From an uncultured bacterium (lineage in GTDB: Bacteria > Patescibacteriota > Minisyncoccia > UBA6257 > JAGGUH01), in assembly GCA_937877385.1 (NCBI GenBank), contig CALGBJ010000083.1, forward strand, positions 1 to 5,559: a stretch of DNA of 5,559 bases, read 5' to 3'. Shown here piece after piece: positions 1 to 5,433 of the stretch. The number at the start of each line of letters is the position of its first letter. Position 1 is the first letter of the stretch. The translations under genes were made by a program, and so were the position numbers. The notes under the pieces are model-generated. The model was not told the origin of the DNA. It ran no database searches and saw only the letters and a program-made list of their open reading frames with translations.

Positions 1-46
1 AAAAAACAATTTTTCAAATTAAGACGCGATCGCGTCTTAATTTGAA
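1..46 (-). terminator. Intrinsic terminator after speD (34-bp perfect palindrome plus T-tract)
   Basis: Positions 13-46 form a perfect palindrome centred on GCGATCGC. As minus-strand RNA it can fold into a stem of about 15 bp with a 4-nt loop and a G/C-rich top half. The minus strand then reads AAATTGTTTTTT to the window edge, so a U-tract follows the stem. This is the classic Rho-independent layout, placed about 70 nt beyond the speD stop. The plus-strand side of the stem has no T-run, so termination is probably one-directional. The symmetry would also suit a dimeric DNA-binding protein, but nothing here supports that over a terminator. Confidence 0.75.
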
Positions 47-117
47 GTTTGAATTTTGCGCTTGAATCATCATTTTTTATTCTTTATTAACTTTTCATTT
101 TTATTTGATATTCAAGT

Positions 118-507
118 TTAGAACTTTAAAAATCCTCTTTTAATGAGAGTTGCTTGAATGAACTTTGGTTGAAAGCCCTTTTTTAATTCTGAGATAGCTT
201 TTTCTGGAGAAACCTTTCCGCAGGTAAAGAGATCGATCGCTGCATAATTGTATTCTGGCCAAGTATGAATTGAGAGATGAGATTCTTTAATAATAACTAC
301 AGCCGAGATTCCTTGCGGAGAGAAATGATAAATTTTGGAAGACAAAATAGTCGCTTGGCATTTCTTGGCTGCTTTAAGAAGGATTTTTTTTATTTCTTTG
401 GTTGAATCCAAATTTTTTTGGCAGCCATAAAATTCTAAAATTAAATGTCGGCCAGCGTATTTCTTCTGAATTAACTGATATTTTCTTTCTTTTTTGGTCA
501 TCTTCAT
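118..507 (-). CDS. speD: S-adenosylmethionine decarboxylase proenzyme (SpeD family, pyruvoyl-dependent)
   Basis: This 129-residue protein is a complete prokaryotic class 1B AdoMet decarboxylase proenzyme. The family cleaves itself at a Glu-Ser bond and turns the Ser into a pyruvoyl group. It then decarboxylates S-adenosylmethionine to give the aminopropyl donor for spermidine synthesis in the cytoplasm. The processing site is clear: E75-S76 within ESHLSIHTWPE, followed by the YAAIDLFTCG block. From memory of the Thermotoga enzyme, S68, S76, H81 and C96 match its processing and catalytic residues Ser55, Ser63, His68 and Cys83. The N-terminus is about 13 residues longer and Lys-rich. The start at 507 fits the promoter at 533-560; no ATG, GTG or TTG lies upstream in frame before a stop, and no Shine-Dalgarno is obvious. 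Met3 is an alternative start. No spermidine synthase gene is adjacent. Some SpeD homologues have become arginine or ornithine decarboxylases, so the substrate is inferred. Confidence 0.95.
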   Translation of the reverse strand: MKMTKKERKYQLIQKKYAGRHLILEFYGCQKNLDSTKEIKKILLKAAKKCQATILSSKIYHFSPQGISAVVIIKESHLSIHTWPEYNYAAIDLFTCGKVSPEKAISELKKGFQPKFIQATLIKRGFLKF

Positions 508-532
508 CCATAAATTTATTTTTTCGTCTAAA

Positions 533-560
533 ATTTTAAACCTATTTTCTGTTTTGTCAA
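533..560 (-). promoter_or_regulatory. Sigma70-type promoter for speD
   Basis: On the minus strand a perfect -35 box TTGACA (560-555) is followed, after a 16-bp spacer, by TAAAAT (538-533), a 5/6 match to the -10 consensus. Transcription would start near 526, leaving a leader of about 20 nt before the speD ATG at 507. This is the strongest promoter match I see in the window. It implies that speD is transcribed independently of the genes upstream. Confidence 0.6.
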
Positions 561-620
561 ATTTCTAATTTTCCTGACCATGATGATTCCGAACACTTTT
601 GTCTGAATTGTAATTGTTAC

Positions 621-672
621 CTCCCACCTTACTCCTCCTTCTCCAAAGGAGGGGGGAGGGTATAGGTAGGGG
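621..672. repeat. G/C-rich imperfect palindrome, possible dispersed intergenic repeat
   Basis: The core is a perfect 7-bp stem, CCTCCTT (634-640) with AAGGAGG (646-652), around a 5-nt loop. The symmetry extends outward imperfectly: the CCCACCTTA arm (623-631) is partly complementary to TATAGGTAGGG (661-671). The pyrimidine-rich left arm and purine-rich right arm stand out sharply from the AT-rich background. Palindromes of this flavour (CCTCC...AAAGGAGG) recur as dispersed intergenic repeats in many bacterial genomes. Only one copy lies in this window, so the repeat nature is inferred. It could also act as a transcript-end hairpin after the MFS gene, although no T-tract follows. Confidence 0.5.
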
Positions 673-760
673 AAAGCAAGAAGAAGAAACTTGCTTATTT
701 GTCCAAATAACCTTAGAAAACTATCTTTTTCATTTCGTTACCGGATTGGTTGGATAGTAT

Positions 761-1339
761 TTATTTTATATTTTTTAATATCAACAGAGGCAAAAAAGCG
801 CTTATAAGAATAAAAATACCCACACCAATAAAAAGTGGTTCAAAGCCGAAATTATAAGCAATTATTCCGCCCAAAGCACCACTTATACCTGTACCTATAC
901 CAATAAGAGCGCCTCTAGTACTCCAGTCAAAAGCCTCTTTACCTTTATCAATATGCCTGGTAAAAATTGCTGTATAGCCAGGAATATTCATAGCCATACC
1001 TAGAGCATAAACTACTTGTAGACAATAGATATGCCAGGGTAGATAAGAAAAAAGATAAGCGAAAATAACAAAGGCAGCCAAGATATTGCCGATAATTATA
1101 AAATAGAGGTCGTCTTTTTCTCCAGGATTTTTATCTAAATATCTACCAAAGGGAATTAGAGCCAGTGACTTTACAATCCAATAGATTGAAGCAGCAAACC
1201 CAGCTACTTGGGCATTACCTCCTTGAATGTTATTGGTCAGAAAGATAGCAAAAATTGGGGTTATAAAACCAAAGCCGGTCAATAAAGCTACATCAGAGAG
1301 AATTAAAATTTTAATTATTTTGTTTATCTTTGAGAACAT
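761..1339 (-). CDS. Half-size MFS-like transporter (six membrane helices, N-terminal half only)
   Basis: This 192-residue, strongly hydrophobic protein has about six predicted membrane helices, near residues 10-33, 45-64, 78-100, 103-126, 144-166 and 168-188. The loop after helix 2 reads FGRYLDKNPGEKDD (64-77) and matches MFS motif A (G-x-x-x-D-x-x-x-G), with G65, D69 and G73 in place. Helix 5 is Gly-rich (GIGTGISGALGG), like MFS motif C. Together these identify the N-terminal six-helix domain of a major facilitator. Full transporters have 12 or more helices and about 400 residues, and no C-terminal half follows: after the TAA the frame gives a short unrelated tail and stops. It may be a decayed gene or a real half-transporter that works as a dimer. 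The clean start, stop and motifs favour a maintained gene. The substrate cannot be predicted. There is no clear Shine-Dalgarno; a promoter-like element ends 7 nt before the ATG. The gene is separated from its neighbours by 253 and 406 bp. Confidence 0.8.
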   Translation of the reverse strand: MFSKINKIIKILILSDVALLTGFGFITPIFAIFLTNNIQGGNAQVAGFAASIYWIVKSLALIPFGRYLDKNPGEKDDLYFIIIGNILAAFVIFAYLFSYLPWHIYCLQVVYALGMAMNIPGYTAIFTRHIDKGKEAFDWSTRGALIGIGTGISGALGGIIAYNFGFEPLFIGVGIFILISAFLPLLILKNIK

Positions 1340-1346
1340 AAGTTTT

Positions 1347-1375
1347 TTTATAGTAATTAGGCAACTTTCTTTCAG
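1347..1375 (-). promoter_or_regulatory. Candidate promoter of the MFS gene, possibly leaderless
   Basis: On the minus strand CTGAAA (1375-1370, 4/6 to the -35 consensus) lies 17 bp before TATAAA (1352-1347, 5/6 to the -10 consensus). Only 7 nt separate the -10 box from the ATG at 1339, so transcription would begin at or next to the start codon and give a leaderless or nearly leaderless mRNA. This would fit the absence of a Shine-Dalgarno. In AT-rich DNA such matches also arise by chance. Confidence 0.35.
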
Positions 1376-1547
1376 TAATTATTCTTTAACAATTCGTTGT
1401 TAAGTAAGTTTTATTTTTGCGAATTAGATAATACCACTTGTTGGTTATCTTCTGGCTGTAGGAAACCTGAAATCTTAGACGATAGGCCGACATGCCCAAC
1501 GCAAAAAATTCTGTTAATCTCCATTTTCAATATGATGATATTCTTGT

Positions 1548-1662
1548 TTAGTTAAGTAACTTCTCAGTCTTAAAGTATCGTTTTAAACCACACGTTACGC
1601 ACTCTTTTTTTGGCCCGTTGATAGCGTCCAAAGCAACGCATTGTTACAACGAGACATTTCAT
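1548..1662 (-). pseudogene. Possible frameshifted relic of a small zinc-ribbon protein
   Basis: Three minus-strand frames read in succession give a sensible small zinc ribbon. From the ATG at 1662 the first frame starts M-K-C. The frame two bases on then reads SRCNNA. The remaining frame reads ALDAINGPKKECVTCG and a Lys-rich tail, ending in TAA at 1550-1548. The composite is about 38 residues with two C-x2-C knuckles roughly 18 residues apart, the usual spacing of a two-knuckle zinc ribbon. Joining the pieces needs two single-base deletions about 20 nt apart. Read straight through, the first frame gives only a 30-residue basic peptide. A promoter-like element at 1669-1696 ends 6 nt before the ATG, as expected for a once-expressed gene. 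I reassembled the frames by hand, so chance is a real alternative. Confidence 0.3.
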
Positions 1663-1668
1663 ACCTTA

Positions 1669-1696
1669 ATTTTACCTTAACCAAGCGGATTTTCAA
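1669..1696 (-). promoter_or_regulatory. Candidate sigma70-type promoter downstream of tsaD
   Basis: On the minus strand TTGAAA (1696-1691, 5/6) and TAAAAT (1674-1669, 5/6) are separated by 16 bp, the same spacing and -10 sequence as the speD promoter. Transcription would begin at about 1662, exactly at the ATG of the possible zinc-ribbon relic. If active, it could also give the MFS gene an mRNA with a leader of about 320 nt. Confidence 0.4.
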
Positions 1697-1745
1697 AGTT
1701 TTTAACTGAAATAAAGCTTACCAATTACCTTCAGGAATATATTGA

Positions 1746-2786
1746 CTATAACCCTAAATCTGGTTTAGCAGAAATTTTTGGGCAAATTTTAGCCTTTTCT
1801 TTTAAATTTCTAAAGTAGGCGACAATGCCTATCATTGTAGCATTGTCAGTTGAATATTTTAATTGAGGGGCAAAAAAATCAATTTTCAATTTTCTTTCTT
1901 TTATTCTTTTTTCAAATTCTTTTCTTAAAGTTCTATTGGCTGAAACTCCGCCAGTTAAAATCAGTTGTTTGGTTTTAAAGCAAGTAGCAGCTTTTAAAGT
2001 TTTTTCCAAAATAACTTCAAAAGCCGCTTTTTGAAAAGAAGCGCAATAATTATTTATTTTTTCTTCAGAAAGATTATCGCTTTTTTGACCTTCCTTGAGA
2101 TATTGGTAAAAGACAGCCGTTTTTAAACCGGCAAAACTAAAGTCAAAGTTTTTCTGCTTTATCATTGGTGAAGGAAAAGAGTATTCAATTTTTCCTTTTT
2201 TAGCTCTTTTTTCTATTTCTGGTCCGGCTGGATAATCTATGCCAAGCAATCGACCTATCTTATCAAAGGCCTCGCCTAAGGCGTCATCTCTAGTTCTGCC
2301 AATGACTTTATATTTAAACCAATCTTTAATTAAAACAATTTCTGTATGACCACCAGAAACAATTAGAGTCAAACATGGAAATTTGAAAGAGAATTTTTTC
2401 TGAAGAAAAAGAGAAAAAATATGACCTTCTAAATGATTAATTCCCATTAAAGGAATTTTATAATGACAAGATATTTCTTTGGAAAAATTTATTCCTTGCC
2501 AAAGACAGGGTGAAAGACCTGGGCCAATAGTGACGGCCAGAAGATCGATCGGCATTTTTTTTGGCTTGAGTTCGCCAAAAATTTTTTTAAAAATAAAAGG
2601 CAAATTTTTTTGGTGTTCTCTTTTGGCTAAATTTGGTACTATTCCACCAAAGGGCTGGTGGATTTTTATTTGCGAGGAAACAATTTCTTTAATGATTTTA
2701 AACTGCGGTTTCTGAAAGCCGCCTTTTCCTTCTATTAAAGCAATACTTGTTTCGTCGCAAGAAGTTTCAAAAGAAAGAATTTTCAT
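1746..2786 (-). CDS. tsaD: tRNA N6-adenosine threonylcarbamoyltransferase TsaD
   Basis: TsaD transfers the threonylcarbamoyl group from threonylcarbamoyl-AMP to A37 of ANN-decoding tRNAs, making t6A, a cytoplasmic step needed for accurate decoding. In bacteria it works with TsaB and TsaE, and TsaC/Sua5 makes the intermediate; none of these partners is in the window. The protein is 346 residues, close to the usual bacterial length, and starts with the family signature KILSFETSCDET. The ASKHA-fold nucleotide motifs are present: FGGIVPNLA (46-54), SGGHTE (144-149), the DALGEAFDKIGRLLG block (168-182), FSFAGLKTA (217-225) and TGGVSANRTL (278-287). The metal ligands appear intact: H118 and H122 in HLEGH and D314 in YSTDNATMIG, matching His111, His115 and Asp300 of the E. 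coli enzyme. The ATG overlaps the peptidase stop codon by 4 bp (ATGA), so translation is probably coupled. The older names gcp and ygjD, and O-sialoglycoprotein endopeptidase, refer to the same family. Confidence 0.97.
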   Translation of the reverse strand: MKILSFETSCDETSIALIEGKGGFQKPQFKIIKEIVSSQIKIHQPFGGIVPNLAKREHQKNLPFIFKKIFGELKPKKMPIDLLAVTIGPGLSPCLWQGINFSKEISCHYKIPLMGINHLEGHIFSLFLQKKFSFKFPCLTLIVSGGHTEIVLIKDWFKYKVIGRTRDDALGEAFDKIGRLLGIDYPAGPEIEKRAKKGKIEYSFPSPMIKQKNFDFSFAGLKTAVFYQYLKEGQKSDNLSEEKINNYCASFQKAAFEVILEKTLKAATCFKTKQLILTGGVSANRTLRKEFEKRIKERKLKIDFFAPQLKYSTDNATMIGIVAYFRNLKEKAKICPKISAKPDLGL

Positions 2787-4063
2787 AAGATTCTTTTAAT
2801 CTCTTTTTCTATTTTTTCTGGAAACTTTTTAATCGGTCCTAAAAGGGCAATATTAATTTTTTCTTTATTAAAAGTTTCTTCAGCCACTTTTTGAATTTCC
2901 TCTTCTTTAATTTTTTCAATTTTTTGAAAAATTTCTTTTGGGGTAGGAGTTTCTTTTAGAATTAATTCGTTTAAGCCGTAAAAAAATGCCTTGTCTTCAG
3001 TTGTTTCCAGAGAAAAAGACAAAGAGGATTTTAGAGTTTCTTTGGCTTTTCTTAACTCGCTTTTCTCAACAATTTCTTTTTTTATTTTTTGCCATTCTTG
3101 GCAAACAGTTAAAATAACCTTGGCTAACTGCTCTTGGTTGGTTGAACTTCTAAATAAAAAGTAGCCATGATCAGAGAAAAGATTTACTTCACTACTAAAA
3201 GAATAGACAGCAGCCAATTTTTCTCTTAGTTTTTCCCAGAAACGGGAACTCATTCCATAACTTAAAATAGCATTAGCTACTTTTAGAGGATATTTTTTTT
3301 CATTGAAAATTGAAAAAATCGGCACTCCCAAATTTAGATGAATTTGTTTTATCTCTCTAAAACAAACTTTCTTCCTAAAAGCAAAAGTAGTTTTGACTTT
3401 CTTTTTTAAAGGAGGTTTTTTGAAAAACAAAGAAGAGAAAGATTCGCCAATTTCTTTTTTTATTTCTTCAAAATTAAAATCTCCACAGAGAGCAACAACT
3501 GTTTTTGAAGGCAGATAATGCTTTTTTCTAAAAGAGAAGAAATCCTTTTGTTTAAATTTTTTGATATTTTCTTCTGAACCAAGAATTGACCAACCAGCCG
3601 GTTGATTTGGGTAGAGAAGATTTAAAAAAATTTCTTTAACATAAGAAGAGGGTAAATCATGATAGGTTCTTAATTCTTCTAAAATTACTCCTCTTTCTTT
3701 TTCTATTTCTTTTTCTGGAAAAATCGGCTGAAGATAAATATCGCTTAAAAGTTCTAAAATTTTTTTAAAGTGAACCTTTCTGGCTTTGGCAAAATAGCCA
3801 GTATATTCGTAAGAGGTAAAAGCATTGACATAAGCGCCGAGCGAATCAAATTCTAAAGAAATTTCTTTACTGCTTGGTCTTTTTTCTGTGCCCTTGAAGC
3901 AAAGATGTTCTAAAAAATGAGAAATGCCATTTGTTTTTTTGTCCTCATATTCAGAACCAACATTGACCAAAATAAGAAGAGTAAAAGTTTCTTCTGGCGA
4001 AGGAATGAAAACTAATTTTAATTTATTTGGATAAATAAATTTTTTTATTTTTTCTTTTTTCAT
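2783..4063 (-). CDS. M16 family zinc metallopeptidase (insulinase/processing-peptidase-like)
   Basis: This 426-residue protein has the inverted zinc motif of peptidase family M16, HFLEH (49-53). H49 and H53 bind zinc, E52 is the catalytic base and E130 (in ERGVILEEL) is the third ligand, 77 residues after H53 as in mitochondrial processing peptidase. The segment GISHFLEHLCFKGT is typical of the single-chain bacterial M16B group of about 45 kDa. The second, non-catalytic half carries the conserved SSRFWEKLREKLAAVYSFSSE region, with R280 and Y287 as the usual substrate-contact pair. No signal peptide or membrane helix is seen, so it should be cytoplasmic. Such enzymes typically form dimers that enclose and cut peptides or unfolded segments; the substrate here is unknown. 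Pairs of M16 genes, one of them inactive, are common elsewhere, but only one copy is visible here and it has all its catalytic residues. It overlaps the mutase gene upstream and tsaD downstream by 4 bp each; GAAAG just before the ATG is a weak Shine-Dalgarno. Confidence 0.93.
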   Translation of the reverse strand: MKKEKIKKFIYPNKLKLVFIPSPEETFTLLILVNVGSEYEDKKTNGISHFLEHLCFKGTEKRPSSKEISLEFDSLGAYVNAFTSYEYTGYFAKARKVHFKKILELLSDIYLQPIFPEKEIEKERGVILEELRTYHDLPSSYVKEIFLNLLYPNQPAGWSILGSEENIKKFKQKDFFSFRKKHYLPSKTVVALCGDFNFEEIKKEIGESFSSLFFKKPPLKKKVKTTFAFRKKVCFREIKQIHLNLGVPIFSIFNEKKYPLKVANAILSYGMSSRFWEKLREKLAAVYSFSSEVNLFSDHGYFLFRSSTNQEQLAKVILTVCQEWQKIKKEIVEKSELRKAKETLKSSLSFSLETTEDKAFFYGLNELILKETPTPKEIFQKIEKIKEEEIQKVAEETFNKEKINIALLGPIKKFPEKIEKEIKRIL

Positions 4064-5424
4064 CTTTCAATTAAAGAGATTAATTCCTTTTTTATTTTTT
4101 TTAATTCTTTTTCCGAATTTGCTTCAACATTTAATCTTAAAATAGGAGTTGTCTTTGATTTTCTTAAATTGAACCAGTAATTTTCAGCAAAAAAACTTAA
4201 ACCGTCCAAACAATCAAACTTTCCTTTTTCCCGGGAGAATCTTTTTTTAATTCTCTCTTTGATTTTTTGATAGTTTCTATATTTTTCTCTGTCAAAATTT
4301 ATTTCTTCTCTTGGTAGAAAATTTCTTTGAAGTAAACAATTTTCCTGCCATTTTTTCGGTTGAGAAGAAATTAAATTAAGAATTTTCAATAAAGTCAAGT
4401 CAGCGTTGTCGTAATTCCAAAAAGAAGCATAATAGAAATGGCCAGAACTTTCAAAACCAAATTTTGTTTTTTTCTTTTTCAAAGAGAAATAAATATAAGG
4501 AGTCCCAACTTTAGAATAAATAATTTTTATTTTTTTTTCTTGGAGAAAATTTTTGAAAGACAAACCAGAAAGGACATCACTGACAATTCTTTTTGAGCGA
4601 GGAAAGTAATTTTCAATAAGCAATTTGGCAATAACAATTGCCGGAATAATTTCTCCTTTTTGATTGAAAAAAACAACTCTATCGCCGTCGCCATCAAAGA
4701 TTGCTCCAGCTATGGCTTTTTCTTCAAGAATTTTCCTTTTAATTTGTTTTTGAGATTCTTTTAATAAAGGATTTGACGGATGTTTACGGAAAAAAGCATC
4801 AATTTTTTTATTTAGAAAAAGGAATCCTTTAATTTTGCTTTTTTTTAAAAATCTTCCAATCACCAAAGAGCTTCCGCCATTACTGAAGTCGAAAACAAAT
4901 TTATTTTTTTGCCAAAAATCCTTTTTTAGAGGAGATTCTTTTTCTAAATATTGAAAATATTTCTTTTGCCATTCTTTAAGATTGATTTTTTCTAAAGAGA
5001 ATTTTTTCTTTTTGGATTGATGGTTTTCTTTTAGAGAATTTAATAATTCTTGAATTTTTTTTAAACCGTTTTCTTTGTAGATAACTTCACCTCTTTTGTT
5101 GAAAAGTTTAAAACCATTCCATTGAGGAGGATTGTGAGATGCGGTAATCATTACTGAGAGGTCGGGTTTGATTTTTTTAGTTAAAAAATAATGAAAAGGG
5201 GTAGAAACTTTTCCTCCTAAAATAGCTTTTCCTTTTACTTGGGAAACGCCTCTTATTAAATATCTGGCTAAAATTGGTGAAGAAGAGCGGGTATCAAAAT
5301 TAATCAGAATTCTTGGTTGTTTTTTTCGACTAAAAGCAACTAAAACTTTTCCCAATTTAAGAGCAAAATCTTTATTTATTTCTTTTTGCCAAATCCCTCT
5401 AATATCGTATTCGCTGAAAAGCAT
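4060..5424 (-). CDS. Phosphomannomutase/phosphoglucomutase family protein (alpha-D-phosphohexomutase, ManB-like)
   Basis: Enzymes of this family interconvert 1- and 6-phosphates of glucose, mannose or glucosamine through a phosphoserine, feeding nucleotide-sugar and envelope synthesis in the cytoplasm. At 454 residues it has the full four-domain length. The start MLFSEYDIRGIW is the normal family N-terminus. The phosphoserine loop is TASHNPPQWNGFK (94-106), with S96 as the phosphorylated residue. The Mg-binding loop is DGDGDR (244-249). The sugar-recognition loop is FESSGHFYY (324-332), with E325, S327 and H329. The C-terminal phosphate-binding loop is RKSKTTPILR (421-430). The TTP part of that loop recalls Pseudomonas AlgC (RASNTTP), but the Asn is Lys here. 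The loop around 306-312 (VGTPYIY) has Thr-Pro where AlgC-type enzymes carry His-Ser. Catalytic residues are intact, so activity is likely, but the preferred sugar is uncertain; phosphoglucosamine mutase is the main alternative. The start lies 9 bp after the preceding stop, with a purine-rich AAAGAAAA stretch before it. Confidence 0.92.
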   Translation of the reverse strand: MLFSEYDIRGIWQKEINKDFALKLGKVLVAFSRKKQPRILINFDTRSSSPILARYLIRGVSQVKGKAILGGKVSTPFHYFLTKKIKPDLSVMITASHNPPQWNGFKLFNKRGEVIYKENGLKKIQELLNSLKENHQSKKKKFSLEKINLKEWQKKYFQYLEKESPLKKDFWQKNKFVFDFSNGGSSLVIGRFLKKSKIKGFLFLNKKIDAFFRKHPSNPLLKESQKQIKRKILEEKAIAGAIFDGDGDRVVFFNQKGEIIPAIVIAKLLIENYFPRSKRIVSDVLSGLSFKNFLQEKKIKIIYSKVGTPYIYFSLKKKKTKFGFESSGHFYYASFWNYDNADLTLLKILNLISSQPKKWQENCLLQRNFLPREEINFDREKYRNYQKIKERIKKRFSREKGKFDCLDGLSFFAENYWFNLRKSKTTPILRLNVEANSEKELKKIKKELISLIER

Positions 5425-5433
5425 AATTTTTCT

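Larger units (their letters stand above)
508..760. other. Intergenic region between the MFS gene and speD
   Basis: This 253-bp gap has no credible gene. Besides the speD promoter and the palindromic repeat at 621-672, it holds further inverted repeats. One is a 7-bp stem, AAGCAAG (674-680) with CTTGCTT (690-696). A second, overlapping one is TTATTTG-TC-CAAATAA (695-710). A third is ACTATC (720-725) with GATAGT (753-758), just past the MFS stop. Read on the minus strand, the last is followed by TTTC and could be a weak terminator for the MFS gene. The first two share bases, so they could not both form at once. Confidence 0.5.
1340..1745. other. 406-bp intergenic region without an intact gene
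   Basis: Between the tsaD stop and the MFS start no intact long gene, tRNA or recognisable riboswitch is visible. Base composition is more balanced than in the neighbouring operon, whose plus strand is dominated by T-runs. The stretch holds two promoter-like elements (1669-1696 and 1347-1375), a probable zinc-ribbon gene relic (1548-1662), and a 7-bp hairpin, TTAACAA (1386-1392), TTCG, TTGTTAA (1397-1403). A 35-codon minus-strand frame from an ATG at 1493 to a TAA at 1386-1388 encodes a basic peptide of unknown worth. I found no strong intrinsic terminator just after tsaD. Confidence 0.5.

Noticed and set aside
23..36. GCGATCGC core as a cyanobacterial HIP1 element
   Set aside because: It occurs once in the window, inside the terminator palindrome. 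HIP1 would be repeated many times, and nothing else suggests a cyanobacterium.
508..570. Upstream extension of speD
   Set aside because: The frame is open for about 20 codons above the ATG but has no ATG, GTG or TTG, and it overlaps the promoter, so the start at 507 stands.
528..581. 17-codon minus-strand frame starting at an ATG at 581
   Set aside because: It is very short, overlaps the speD promoter and has no ribosome site or recognisable motif.
1441..1560. Further coding relic continuing past the zinc-ribbon remnant
   Set aside because: All three minus-strand frames show suggestive short stretches, but no combination gives a motif I can name, so this is not distinguishable from chance.
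1340..1745. tRNA, riboswitch or CRISPR array in the largest intergenic region
   Set aside because: I found no cloverleaf with a T-arm consensus, no direct-repeat spacing and no recognisable riboswitch core; the only stems are short and AT-rich. A covariance-model search would settle it.
2479..2715. 78-codon plus-strand open frame
   Set aside because: It lies wholly inside tsaD on the opposite strand. The tsaD reading has family motifs along its whole length, while this frame has no recognisable features.
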